A stretch of DNA of 64,000 nt from UBA4416 sp044238845 (GTDB lineage Bacteria; Bacteroidota; Bacteroidia; B-17B0; Aurantibacillaceae): contig JBIICN010000002.1 of assembly GCA_044238845.1 (NCBI GenBank), positions 62,001 to 126,000 of the forward strand, read 5' to 3'. The notes under the pieces are model-generated. The model ran no database searches and was not told the origin of the DNA. It saw nothing but the letters and a program-made list of their open reading frames with translations. The position numbers were made by a program, and so were the translations under genes. Of the stretch, positions 27,120 to 36,182 are shown one piece after another (the stretch's first letter is position 1; every line of letters begins with the position of its first letter).

Positions 27120-27305
27120 ATGCATAAAACTTCTACTCTTGTTTCTACAATTTTAAAAACTAATAAAAACAAGCAACAAAAGGTAACTTTAGTTGACGAA
27201 ATAGAGCCTTCTGACTTATTAATTCAGAATATCCTTAACTATTCGAAGTCTTTAACCATAAAAAAAACTAATTCTATTGGTTTTATTGAGGTTGTGGCCA
27301 GTTAA
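27120..27305 (+). CDS. Small hypothetical protein
   Basis: 61 residues, basic, starting MHKTSTLVSTILKTNKNKQQ. It has no signal peptide, cysteines or recognised motif. The middle DEIEPSDLLIQNILNYSKSL could form an amphipathic helix. No clear promoter or ribosome-binding site is visible. It lies alone in a 429-base gap between bshB1 and the E2 gene. It may be a real small gene or chance. Confidence 0.35.
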   Translation: MHKTSTLVSTILKTNKNKQQKVTLVDEIEPSDLLIQNILNYSKSLTIKKTNSIGFIEVVAS

Positions 27306-27370
27306 TTTATGGTTAAATTGATGTAAAGTATCTAAAATAGGACAAGACTAAAAAATCTTCTGTAATAAAA

Positions 27371-27401
27371 TTTGTGTAATAGCTAGATTACCTTATTTTT
27401 G
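27371..27401 (+). promoter_or_regulatory. Consensus promoter of the E2 gene
   Basis: TTTG at 27371-27374, 19 bases, and TATTTTTG at 27394-27401 are exact matches to the Bacteroidota -33 and -7 boxes. The -7 box ends 23 bases before the ATG at 27425. Confidence 0.6.
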
Positions 27402-27424
27402 CGTTCTACATTAATTTACTGACA

Positions 27425-28768
27425 ATGGCTCAATTTGAATTAACAATGCCCAAAATGGGCGAAAGTGTTGCAGAAGCAACGATTATTAAATGGACTAAAA
27501 ACGAAGGTGATTCAATTAAAATTGATGAAACTGTTCTAGAAATAGCAACTGATAAAGTTGACTCTGAAATTCCTTCTCCATTTGAAGGTAAATTAATTAA
27601 AAAGTTATTTAACGAAAATGATGTTGTGCAGGTAGGCGCAGTTATTGCCATTATCTCTTCTGATGCAAATGCTTCAGTAGCAGAGACGCCAAAAACAGCT
27701 GCTCCAACTCAGACTGCTGCAGCGACTACAACTTCTGCTCCTGCAACCATGGCTCCAGCAGCTGATGTAGATTTTTCGGGTTCAGATAAATTTTATTCTC
27801 CTTTAGTAAAAAGTATTGCTAAAGAAGAAGGTATTTCTTTAGCTGAATTAGATTCTATTAAAGGAACTGGTCAGGAAGGAAGAGTGACTAAAGCAGATAT
27901 TTTAGCCTATTTACCAAACAGAAATAAACAAGCGGCTTCAGCTCCAGTAGCTCAAACAACAGCTGCATCGTCTACTTCTGCGTCTGCAAAATCAACAGTA
28001 GGTGTTCCAGATAATACAGTATTAGTTCAACGCCCTGCGGTTTCAGTTGGTGCTGGTGACGAAATTATTGAAATGGATCGTATGCGTAAAATCATTGCTG
28101 ATAATATGGTGATGAGTAAGCATGTATCTCCTCACGTAACTTCTTTTGTGGAGGCTGATGTAACTAACTTAGTTCAATGGAGAGATAGAATTAAAAAAGA
28201 TTTCGAAAAACGTGAAGGTGAAAAAATTACTTTTACTCCATTGTTTATTGAGTGTGTAGCAAAAGCTATTAAAGATTTCCCTCTAATTAATGTGTCTGTT
28301 GACCAAACAGGAACAAAAATCATTAAACGTAAAAATATTAATGTTGGTATGGCTGCTGCTTTACCTTCAGGTAACTTAATTGTGCCAGTTATTAAAAATG
28401 CAGATCAAAAGAATTTAGTAGGAATTACTAAAGACGTAAATGATTTGGCAACTAGAGCTCGTGCGAATAAATTAGCACCAGACGAAATTCAAGGAGGCAC
28501 ATTTACTTTAACCAACGTAGGTGGTTTTGGTAATGTAATGGGGACACCAATTATTTTACAACCACAAGTTGCTATTTTAGCGGTTGGTACTATCAAAAAG
28601 AAGCCTGCAGTGATTGAAACACCGCAAGGAGATGTTATAGCAATAAGACACTTCATGTTCTTGTCTTTATCGTATGACCATAGAGTGGTTGACGGTTCTT
28701 TAGGTGGTAGTTTCTTAAGAAAAGTTGCAGATTATATGGAAAATTGGGATGTAACTAGAACTTCCTAA
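27425..28768 (+). CDS. 2-oxoacid dehydrogenase E2 (dihydrolipoamide acyltransferase)
   Basis: 447 residues. A single lipoyl domain carries the lipoylated Lys44 (EIATDKVDSEIPSP), then an Ala/Pro/Thr-rich linker. The peripheral-subunit-binding domain is YSPLVKSIAKEEGISLAEL...GRVTKADIL. The C-terminal catalytic domain has SYDHRVVDG (His419/Asp423). It transfers acyl groups from lipoate to CoA in a pyruvate, 2-oxoglutarate or branched-chain complex. Which complex cannot be decided, as E1 and E3 are not adjacent. Confidence 0.9.
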   Translation: MAQFELTMPKMGESVAEATIIKWTKNEGDSIKIDETVLEIATDKVDSEIPSPFEGKLIKKLFNENDVVQVGAVIAIISSDANASVAETPKTAAPTQTAAATTTSAPATMAPAADVDFSGSDKFYSPLVKSIAKEEGISLAELDSIKGTGQEGRVTKADILAYLPNRNKQAASAPVAQTTAASSTSASAKSTVGVPDNTVLVQRPAVSVGAGDEIIEMDRMRKIIADNMVMSKHVSPHVTSFVEADVTNLVQWRDRIKKDFEKREGEKITFTPLFIECVAKAIKDFPLINVSVDQTGTKIIKRKNINVGMAAALPSGNLIVPVIKNADQKNLVGITKDVNDLATRARANKLAPDEIQGGTFTLTNVGGFGNVMGTPIILQPQVAILAVGTIKKKPAVIETPQGDVIAIRHFMFLSLSYDHRVVDGSLGGSFLRKVADYMENWDVTRTS

Positions 28769-28787
28769 TATAATTTTAGATTTTGTT

Positions 28788-28818
28788 AAAATCCCGCTCT
28801 GAGCGGGATTTTTTTTAT
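28788..28818 (+). terminator. Rho-independent terminator after the E2 gene
   Basis: ATCCCGC and GCGGGAT form a GC-rich stem extended by flanking A/T pairs, with loop TCTGA, followed by eight T residues. It lies 19 bases after the E2 stop. Confidence 0.85.
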
Positions 28819-28850
28819 CGGGTAAATTATTGTTTTTGTCTAAATTATGC

Positions 28851-28858
28851 TATTTTTG
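28851..28858 (+). promoter_or_regulatory. -7 box of the OmpA/PD40 gene
   Basis: TATTTTTG is an exact TAnnTTTG match, 22 bases upstream of the ATG at 28881. It supports the shorter ORF over the in-frame ATG at 28830, which lies upstream of the box. Confidence 0.5.
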
Positions 28859-28880
28859 CTCTCCTGTAAACTATATTCAG

Positions 28881-31211
28881 ATGAAGAAAAATTATTTTTT
28901 AAGTATTGTATTGTTTTTTTGTATTAATATTTCATATGCTCAATTGTCTAGTGGAAAATATTCTGATTATTTTAAAGAAGGAATGTTTTTATTAGGTGAA
29001 GAAAATTATGAAATGGCACTTAAAAATTTTTTGGAGGCCTATAAATTAGATTCAACTTCAGCAAATATAAATTTTAATGTCGGTTTTTGTTATTTAAATT
29101 CTTCATCTAATAAAGTTTTAGCTGAAAAATATCTCTCAAAAGCTATTACTAAAATTTCTAAAAATTATTCTACAGATGATGCATCTGAAAAATCGGCGCC
29201 TCCATTAGCTATTTTTTACTATGCAAAAGCACTACATTTAAATTATAAATTTGAAGAAGCTCTTACTCAATATGACTTATTTGAAAGAGAATATGTGCGA
29301 GACAAAAAAACAAAAGAAGATATTGCTTATTTTAGAGAGCAAACTAATTATGCAAAGGAACTAATTGCAGTTCCCATTAATGTGAAAATTGAAAATTTGG
29401 GAGATAGTGTTAATAGTTCGTATCCTGATTATAGTCCCGTATTAAGTGCAGATGAAACTGTTCTTATTTACACCACTCGAAGAAGTACTAATGTTGGAGG
29501 AGAGAGAACGCCAGATGGACAGTTTTTTGATGATGTGGTTATATCTTATAAAGACAATAATGGAAAGTGGTCATCTCCTAAATCAATAGGGCAATTTGTT
29601 AATACTAATGCTCATGAAGGCTCTATTAATTTAACGCCTGATGGCCAGACTTTAATTGTTTTTAAAGATGATGCAGGAAATGGAAATATTTATTTCAGTA
29701 ATTGGGATGGTAAAGAATGGAGTTCATTACAAAGTTTTGGTTCAGATATTAATTCTAAATATTGGGAATCTCATGCTTGTTTAAGTGCCGATAATAATAC
29801 CCTGTATTTTGTTTCTGATAGGCCAGGCGGATTTGGAGGTAGAGACATTTATCGTTGCGTTAAATTGCCAAATGGGGCATGGAGTAAAGCTACAAATGTT
29901 GGCCCAGCTGTTAATACTAAATATGACGAAGATGGTCCATTTATTCATCCTGACGGAGTTACTTTAATTTTCTCTTCAAATGGACATAAATCAATGGGCG
30001 GATTTGATATATTTTTTACAACAATTGAGGAAGATAAAAAATTCTCAGAACCTGTAAACATGGGTTATCCAATTAATACACCGGGTGATGATGTGTTTTT
30101 TGTGACTTCACCTGATGGAAAACGCGGATATTTTTCATCGGCTAAAGATGGTGGTTATGGCGAAAAAGATATTTATATGATGTTTATTCCAGATGCTAAA
30201 GAAAAACCTTTGGCTCTATTCAAGGGTTCAATTGTTCCTTCCGATGGGGAAAAATTGCCTGACGAATTAGAAATTATTGTTACAAATAAAGAAACTGGTG
30301 AAATTGTTGGAAGATATAAGCCAAAGGAAAATGGCACATTTGCAACTATTTTAACACCAAACAAAAATTATAATTTTTCTTATCAATCTAAAGGTCAAGA
30401 GTTTTATAATGAAGATGTTTTTGTGTCAAATGATATAGCATATCAAGAAATTAAAAAAGAAATTAATCTAGATCCAGTTAATTTACTTGGCGCAGTTAAA
30501 ACAAAAGATAAATCTATTGTTTTAAATACAGTTGTTTTAAATAATGCGAAAGATAAACAGCCTGTTCCAAATGCAAAAATTACTTTAAAAGAAAAATCTG
30601 GTTCAGATTTTGTGTTTGACTCGGATCAAAATGGTAAAAAAGATGCTACAGCTTTATCAGTAGATAAGTCTTACACCATGTATGCTGAACTAAATGGCAA
30701 AAAATCAAATATAGTATCATTTAATACGATTGGCGCTAAAGAAAGTAAGGTGATTACTCAAGTTCTTTATTTAGACGCTTCTTCACCTGTGGTGTCAAAT
30801 GGTAATAATGATAGTAATAATGATCCTAAACCTAATGTAGCTTGTGGGTCTCCTGTTAAGTATAAACATAACTTTGGTTACAATGTTAATGAGATTGAAG
30901 AGAAAAAAGATTGGGAAAATTTAATTGATGGAATTGTTAGTAAAACAAAAGAATGTAATCCATTGGTTAAAATTATGTCAAGTGCATCTCAAGTTCCAAC
31001 TCGTAAATTCTCTAATAATAGAGAGTTAGCAGAGTCTCGTGCAGATAAAATGGAAGATAAAATTAAGTCGGCTGTTACTGCTAAAGGCGGTGATGCTAGT
31101 AAAATAGAATTTAAAAAGATTTCAGCAGTAAGAGGACCAGTTTATGCGTCTGATTATAAAGACAAGAAAAAGTATATGCCTTTCCAATACGTGAGAGTTA
31201 TTGCTAGATAA
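28881..31211 (+). CDS. OmpA-family/PD40 outer-membrane protein with N-terminal TPRs
   Basis: 776 residues from the signal-peptide ATG (MKKNYFLSIVLFFCINISYAQ). The upstream ATG at 28830 precedes the -7 box. TPR-like helices are at ~25-160 (DYFKEGMFLLGEENYEMALKNFLEAY), PD40/WD40-like repeats at ~180-420 (YPDYSPVLSADETVLIYTTRR, DGTYFVSDRPGGFGGRD-like), a carboxypeptidase-regulatory-like region, and a divergent OmpA C-terminal domain (NNRELAESRAD). OmpA tails bind peptidoglycan. Similar PorE/SprF-neighbour lipoproteins exist, but no T9SS gene adjoins it. Confidence 0.8.
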   Translation: MKKNYFLSIVLFFCINISYAQLSSGKYSDYFKEGMFLLGEENYEMALKNFLEAYKLDSTSANINFNVGFCYLNSSSNKVLAEKYLSKAITKISKNYSTDDASEKSAPPLAIFYYAKALHLNYKFEEALTQYDLFEREYVRDKKTKEDIAYFREQTNYAKELIAVPINVKIENLGDSVNSSYPDYSPVLSADETVLIYTTRRSTNVGGERTPDGQFFDDVVISYKDNNGKWSSPKSIGQFVNTNAHEGSINLTPDGQTLIVFKDDAGNGNIYFSNWDGKEWSSLQSFGSDINSKYWESHACLSADNNTLYFVSDRPGGFGGRDIYRCVKLPNGAWSKATNVGPAVNTKYDEDGPFIHPDGVTLIFSSNGHKSMGGFDIFFTTIEEDKKFSEPVNMGYPINTPGDDVFFVTSPDGKRGYFSSAKDGGYGEKDIYMMFIPDAKEKPLALFKGSIVPSDGEKLPDELEIIVTNKETGEIVGRYKPKENGTFATILTPNKNYNFSYQSKGQEFYNEDVFVSNDIAYQEIKKEINLDPVNLLGAVKTKDKSIVLNTVVLNNAKDKQPVPNAKITLKEKSGSDFVFDSDQNGKKDATALSVDKSYTMYAELNGKKSNIVSFNTIGAKESKVITQVLYLDASSPVVSNGNNDSNNDPKPNVACGSPVKYKHNFGYNVNEIEEKKDWENLIDGIVSKTKECNPLVKIMSSASQVPTRKFSNNRELAESRADKMEDKIKSAVTAKGGDASKIEFKKISAVRGPVYASDYKDKKKYMPFQYVRVIAR

Positions 31212-31230
31212 TATCATTTAAAAAAAATAA

Positions 31231-31268
31231 AAAAACACCGAGCTTTTATAGTTCGGTGTTTTTGTTTT
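31231..31268 (+). terminator. Rho-independent terminator after the OmpA/PD40 gene
   Basis: AAAAACACCGA and TCGGTGTTTTT form an 11-bp stem with a ~11-base loop, with a T-rich end. It can act in both directions, but the nearest stop is the plus-strand one. Confidence 0.8.
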
Positions 31269-31270
31269 AA

Positions 31271-31278
31271 TACCTTTG
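31271..31278 (+). promoter_or_regulatory. -7 box of the methyltransferase gene
   Basis: TACCTTTG is an exact TAnnTTTG match with 6 bases to the ATG. No -33 TTTG at proper spacing. Expected transcript nearly leaderless. Confidence 0.4.
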
Positions 31279-31284
31279 TGAACT

Positions 31285-32016
31285 ATGCAAAAAGAGTGGT
31301 TTTCTTCTTGGTTTGATACACCATACTATCATATTCTTTACAAGAATAGAGATTACTCTGAAGCATCTTTATTTATGGATACTATTTCTAGTTTCTTAAA
31401 ATTACAGCCAAACTCAAAGTGTTGGGATTTGTGTTGCGGAAAAGGGAGACATAGTATTTTTTTGAATAAAAAAGGATTTGATGTTATCGGCACTGATTTA
31501 TCTGAACAAAGTATAATAGAAGCCAACAAAAACGCTAATGATACATTAGAATTTTATCAGCACGATATGCGTAAAATATTTCGCACGAATTATTTTGATG
31601 TTGTGTTCAACGTATTTACAAGTTTTGGTTATTTTGATAAAAGAGAAGACGATTTACATGTGTTTGATTCTGTTCAAAAAGCACTAAAGCCAAATGGCTT
31701 ATTTGTATTTGATTATTTAAATTCGGAATACGTAAAAAGTATAATGGTTGAATGCGATAGTAAAACTATTGATGGTATTACTTTTAATATTTCAAAAAAA
31801 ATAGAAAATAATACTATTATTAAAAGTATTGACTTTGCAGATAAAGGAGAATCTTTTCATTTTGAAGAAAGAGTGAAATTGTTTGGCAAAGCCTTTTTTG
31901 AAGGTTTAGCGAATGAGTGTAATTTAAAGATATTAAATACTTTCGGAAATTATCAGTTACAAGAATTTGATATAAATACATCGCCACGTTTAATTATAGT
32001 ATTGCAAAAAAAATGA
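31285..32016 (+). CDS. Class I SAM-dependent methyltransferase
   Basis: 243 residues. The SAM-binding motif CWDLCCGKGRHSIFL is near residue 50 and DVIGTDLS marks the acidic strand-2 end. It resembles uncharacterised small-molecule methyltransferases. The N-terminal WFSSWFDTPYYHILYKNRDYSEA is typical of a group of Bacteroidota methyltransferases of unknown substrate. The stop overlaps the ZIP start by 4 bases, suggesting an operon with it and priA. Confidence 0.85.
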   Translation: MQKEWFSSWFDTPYYHILYKNRDYSEASLFMDTISSFLKLQPNSKCWDLCCGKGRHSIFLNKKGFDVIGTDLSEQSIIEANKNANDTLEFYQHDMRKIFRTNYFDVVFNVFTSFGYFDKREDDLHVFDSVQKALKPNGLFVFDYLNSEYVKSIMVECDSKTIDGITFNISKKIENNTIIKSIDFADKGESFHFEERVKLFGKAFFEGLANECNLKILNTFGNYQLQEFDINTSPRLIIVLQKK

Positions 32017-32759
32017 GTCTTTGGTTATTAACGATATTATTGTCTTTACCTGTAGTAGTCACAGGCTTTATATTTTTATCATTAAAAATTAAAGCACAAA
32101 ATTTACGTTTTTTATTAGCGTTTAGTGCTGCGTATCTTTTTGCGATTTCGGTTACACATTTATTGCCAGAATGTTATGTTGGAACTAATGCAAAATCAAT
32201 AGGCTTATTTATTTTAGTGGGATTTTTTATTCAAATTTTTTTAGAATATTTTAGCACTGGTATTGAGCACGGTCATACACATGCTCATTCTCATTCCTGC
32301 GAAAAACATTTGCCTTTAGGGATGATTATAGGACTTTATCTACATTCTTTATTAGAGGGATTGCCAATTTATCAAAGTGGTATAATTGAATCACATTCGC
32401 AAGCAGTTTTATCAACGCAGCAATCATTAGTATTTGGTATAACTATTCATAATATACCAATTGCTATTGCTTTCGTGACTTTGTTGTTAGAACATAAAAC
32501 TTCTAAATTAAAAACAGTCTTATTATTATTAGGTTTTGCTTTAATGGCGCCATTAGGCTGTTTAATTAGTTATGTATTAAATTCAGTTGGTGTTCAAAAT
32601 TACGACGGTTTCTTAAAATTATCTTTTGCTGTGGTGATTGGTATTTTTCTACATATCTCAACTGCTATTATGTTTGAAACAGGAGAGAATCATAAGTATA
32701 ATCTTGCTAAAATTATGTCGATGATTGCTGGCGTATTTTTAGCCGCCTTAATTAGTTAG
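32013..32759 (+). CDS. ZIP-family divalent metal transporter
   Basis: 248 residues with about 8 membrane helices. A His-rich cytoplasmic loop (GHTHAHSHSC) and the metal-binding helices with LHSLLEGLP and IHNIPIA are characteristic of ZIP permeases importing Zn2+/Fe2+. It is translationally coupled to the methyltransferase and is followed after 1 base by priA. Confidence 0.9.
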   Translation: MSLWLLTILLSLPVVVTGFIFLSLKIKAQNLRFLLAFSAAYLFAISVTHLLPECYVGTNAKSIGLFILVGFFIQIFLEYFSTGIEHGHTHAHSHSCEKHLPLGMIIGLYLHSLLEGLPIYQSGIIESHSQAVLSTQQSLVFGITIHNIPIAIAFVTLLLEHKTSKLKTVLLLLGFALMAPLGCLISYVLNSVGVQNYDGFLKLSFAVVIGIFLHISTAIMFETGENHKYNLAKIMSMIAGVFLAALIS

Positions 32760-32760
32760 G

Positions 32761-35265
32761 ATGGAAGGTAACGATACATTATTTATAGATGTTATTGTTC
32801 CGCTATCTGTAGCTAATAAATTTACGTATCGTATACCAAAAGAAATGAACGAGTTTATTGCTGTTGGAAAGCGCGTGATTGTTCAGTTTGGGAAATCTAA
32901 ATTTTACACAGGTATTGTTTATACTGTTCATGCGAATCCTCCAAAAGATTACACCGCTAAATACATTGAAACTATTTTAGATGACGAGCCAATTGTAACA
33001 GCTTCTCAGTTGCAATTATGGGATTGGATTTCGCATTACTACGTTTGTAACCCTGGCGATGTGATGAATGCAGCTTTGCCTAGCGGATTGAAATTAAGTA
33101 GTACATCTCATATTACCTTAAATCCAGATTTTAGTTTGGATGAAATGCCTTATGATTATTTTACAGAAAAGGAACATATAGTTTTAGAAGCGCTTCAAGT
33201 TAATGCGTCTTTAAGTTTTGAAGATGTAAGCGTGATGCTTTCTTTAAAAACGGTACAGGTATTTATTAGTAAGCTTATCAAAAAAGGAGCAATTGTTATT
33301 TACGAGGAAATCAAAGATAAATACAAACCTAAGCTCGTTGATTATATTGGCGTTAATCCAAATCTTTTAAATAACGAGTTGCAATTAAAAGAAGTGTTGG
33401 ATACACTTGAGAAAAAAGCTTTTAAACAAGCTGAGGTTTTATTATCCGTTTTACATTTATTAAAAGCCGATGAAACAGCAAAACAATTAGGCTTAGTAAA
33501 AAAATCCATTCTTTTAAAATCCTTTGATACAGCTGTTATTAAAGGTTTAGTGAAAAAAGAAATTTTTATTGAAACTGAATTAGAAACGAGCCGTTTGTTA
33601 TTTGATAATAAAGAAAAAACAAATAAAATTTTAAACGAATTTCAAGCACAAGCTGTAAAAGAAATTGAGCAGCAATTTGAAACCAAGCAAACTGTTTTGC
33701 TGCATGGTGTTACAGGTTCTGGTAAGACAGAAATTTATTCTGATTTAATTGATAAAACCATTGCACAGGGCAAACAAGTCTTGTATTTGGTTCCTGAAAT
33801 TGCTTTAACAACGCAATTAATCAATCGTATTAGAGCGGTTTTTGGTAACTCTGTGGGAATTTATCATTCAAAGTTTAGTGAAAATGAACGTGTTGAAATT
33901 TGGAATTCTATTTTACATGAAGGAGATGATAAACTGGAATCTAAACATTTTAATATAGTTTTAGGAACACGCTCTGCTTTATTTTTACCTTTCAATAATT
34001 TAGGTTTAATTATCATTGATGAAGAACATGATAATTCATATAAACAACAAGATCCTGCGCCACGTTATCATGCCCGAGATGCAGCCATGTATTTAGCTAA
34101 TTTACATAAAGCAAAAGTATTATTAGGAACAGCTACACCATCTTTTGAAAGTTATTATAACGCACTTCACAATAAATTTGGCTTGGTAAGGATTGCCGAG
34201 CGTCATGGTAATGCTAGCTTGCCAACCACTGTGGTGTGCGATTTAAAAAAAGAAAATCAACAACATCAAAACAAAGGAATTTTCTCCCATCAATTAGTAA
34301 CGGCTATTACTCAAGCTCTTGCTAAAAAAGAGCAAGTGATTTTATTCCAAAATCGTAGAGGTTTTGCACCTTATACTGAATGCACAAGTTGTAATTGGAT
34401 ACCTCATTGTACACATTGCGATGTTGCTTTAATATATCACAAGCAAACTAACAAATTAAGTTGCCATTATTGTGGTTATACGATGCAGCCGCCAACTAGC
34501 TGTGGTGCTTGTGGTAATAATAATTTGAAATATAAAGGTTTTGGCACCGAGAAAATAGAAGAAGAAATAGAAATTTTATTCCCATCGGCTAAAGTAGCAC
34601 GTATGGATTTAGACACCACTCGAAGTAAATACGCTTATAAGCAATTGATTGATGAATTTGAATTAGGTAATATTGATATTTTGGTTGGGACACAAATGGT
34701 AACCAAAGGCTTGGATTTTGACAACGTGAGCGTAGTTGGTGTATTAAATGTAGATAGTGTCTTAAATTTTCCTGATTTTCGTTCCTACGAAAAAGCGTAT
34801 CAATTAATTGTTCAAGTAAGCGGCAGAGCAGGGCGTAAGGATAAAAAAGGGACTGTATATGTGCAAACCAATCAGCCAGAACATTCAGTTATTAATCATG
34901 TGTTGGCAGATAATTATTTGCAGTTTTATCAATCTCAAATTAATGAGCGCGAACAATTTCATTATCCACCTTTCACGCGTGTAATTGAACTATCAGTTGT
35001 TTCAAAAGATATGATAGTAGTCAATGATATTGCACAACAATTGGCTAATCAATTAAAACCTTTGTTTGGTGGCATGATGTTGGGACCTGAATTTCCATTA
35101 GTAGCCAAAATAAAAGACCAATATCACAAACGTATTCTTTTAAAAATAAATCGAGAGTATTCTCCAACGCAAGTGCGCAATTTATTGAAGCAAGAAATAG
35201 ATACACTTCAATACAATAATAAAAAAAGTATTTACAGATTACAGATAGATGCGGATCCGGTTTAA
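32761..35265 (+). CDS. priA: Replication restart helicase PriA
   Basis: 834 residues. The N-terminal 3'-DNA-binding and winged-helix region is followed by Walker A GVTGSGKTE (316-324) and DEEHD. A cysteine-rich zinc region begins at Cys541 (CTSCNWIPHCTHC, CHYCGY, CGACGN), and motif V/VI (GTQMVTKGLDFDNVS, QVSGRAGR) follows. It restarts replication at collapsed forks. Length is slightly above the ~730-800 usual. Confidence 0.95.
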   Translation: MEGNDTLFIDVIVPLSVANKFTYRIPKEMNEFIAVGKRVIVQFGKSKFYTGIVYTVHANPPKDYTAKYIETILDDEPIVTASQLQLWDWISHYYVCNPGDVMNAALPSGLKLSSTSHITLNPDFSLDEMPYDYFTEKEHIVLEALQVNASLSFEDVSVMLSLKTVQVFISKLIKKGAIVIYEEIKDKYKPKLVDYIGVNPNLLNNELQLKEVLDTLEKKAFKQAEVLLSVLHLLKADETAKQLGLVKKSILLKSFDTAVIKGLVKKEIFIETELETSRLLFDNKEKTNKILNEFQAQAVKEIEQQFETKQTVLLHGVTGSGKTEIYSDLIDKTIAQGKQVLYLVPEIALTTQLINRIRAVFGNSVGIYHSKFSENERVEIWNSILHEGDDKLESKHFNIVLGTRSALFLPFNNLGLIIIDEEHDNSYKQQDPAPRYHARDAAMYLANLHKAKVLLGTATPSFESYYNALHNKFGLVRIAERHGNASLPTTVVCDLKKENQQHQNKGIFSHQLVTAITQALAKKEQVILFQNRRGFAPYTECTSCNWIPHCTHCDVALIYHKQTNKLSCHYCGYTMQPPTSCGACGNNNLKYKGFGTEKIEEEIEILFPSAKVARMDLDTTRSKYAYKQLIDEFELGNIDILVGTQMVTKGLDFDNVSVVGVLNVDSVLNFPDFRSYEKAYQLIVQVSGRAGRKDKKGTVYVQTNQPEHSVINHVLADNYLQFYQSQINEREQFHYPPFTRVIELSVVSKDMIVVNDIAQQLANQLKPLFGGMMLGPEFPLVAKIKDQYHKRILLKINREYSPTQVRNLLKQEIDTLQYNNKKSIYRLQIDADPV

Positions 35266-35358
35266 CCGATGGCAGTATGATTAGTTTTTGTTGGGTCTAA
35301 TTTATACATTTGACCGCAAAGTAAAATAATTAGCTTGCTTACTATTAGGTGGAGTAAT

Positions 35359-35973
35359 TTACTTCAGCTTATCTATCAATTCATTTATTTTTTTGTCCCA
35401 AATAGCCTGTTTCTTTTCATTAAGTCCATGATTTGTTTCAACATCATACATGTTCTGAATTTGATGACATTTTCCTAGAATACTTGCGTATGTAGAATCA
35501 ATTTTGTGTTTCCAGTTGAAACGGGCAATTGGTTTCATTAATTTTACGGTTTTTTGAAAATCCAAAGCACACATTTGAGCTATATTTAGATGACCTTGTT
35601 CATGATTGAGAATATTGTCATTTTTGTATTTCGGCTTTACCCAAGATCTTTCGTCAATTGCATACCATACTTTTAAGTTAGGTTCAACATAACCTTCACC
35701 GTCTTCACCTGGCAACGCATAAGTATACACTGAATCTGTTGTATAAAAAACTTTCCAATATATTACCGATGCCCATGTTGCGGTATAGTCAGGTCTACCA
35801 GTAAAGTCAGTCCACTCTAGTTTTCGGTCGTTTATGATTTTATAAGAATAGGTTTTATTGTCGACGGTTTGGTTTAAGGTTCCATTTGTCCTAGTGATCG
35901 CTATGCAACCAGAGAGTAATAGCATCAATTGAACAAAAGCAATTTTATTATTGAACACAAATTCTCGTCCCAT
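35359..35973 (-). CDS. Lipoprotein with DUF922-like protease motif
   Basis: 204 residues. The lipobox LLSGC (Cys at 23) follows a short hydrophobic segment, so it is probably an outer-membrane lipoprotein. The HEQGHLNIAQ motif is the zinc-protease-like signature of the DUF922 family. The rest (KLEWTDFTGRPDY, SVIYWKV) fits this family. The activity is unproven. It converges with priA across 93 bases that hold nothing obvious. Confidence 0.7.
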   Translation of the reverse strand: MGREFVFNNKIAFVQLMLLLSGCIAITRTNGTLNQTVDNKTYSYKIINDRKLEWTDFTGRPDYTATWASVIYWKVFYTTDSVYTYALPGEDGEGYVEPNLKVWYAIDERSWVKPKYKNDNILNHEQGHLNIAQMCALDFQKTVKLMKPIARFNWKHKIDSTYASILGKCHQIQNMYDVETNHGLNEKKQAIWDKKINELIDKLK

Positions 35974-36091
35974 AAATTATGTTTCCTATAAAGGTTGGCG
36001 CTAATTATTCGGTTGTAATTAACAACAAATGATTACAAGCGGCCACAGGTTTATGCCAAATTTACTAAAAAGTCGATTAATTAAAACAAAA

Positions 36092-36117
36092 AATCCCGAA
36101 GAACTCTTCGGGATTTT
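36092..36117 (-). terminator. Bidirectional terminator downstream of hppD
   Basis: AATCCCGAAG and CTTCGGGATT form a perfect 10-bp stem with loop AACT, flanked by A- and T-runs. On the minus strand it ends the trhO-hmgA-hppD transcript. Confidence 0.8.
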
Positions 36118-36120
36118 TAA

Positions 36121-36180
36121 TTAGTCATGCTGAACTAGTTTCAGCATCTCAAAGACCCTGAAACGAGTTCAGGGTGACGT
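36121..36180. repeat. REP-like twin-hairpin element after hppD
   Basis: Two hairpins in tandem: ATGCTGAA/TTCAGCAT, and ACCCTGAA/TTCAGGGT around ACGAG. The composite word (TCATGCTGAACT...TTCAGGGTGACG) is a common dispersed intergenic repeat in Bacteroidota genomes, from memory. It starts 3 bases past the hppD stop and is followed by the terminator. Confidence 0.6.
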
Positions 36181-36182
36181 TG

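Noticed and set aside
35266..35358. Possible small RNA between priA and the DUF922-type gene
   Set aside because: No hairpin, promoter box or conserved structure is visible in the 93 bases.
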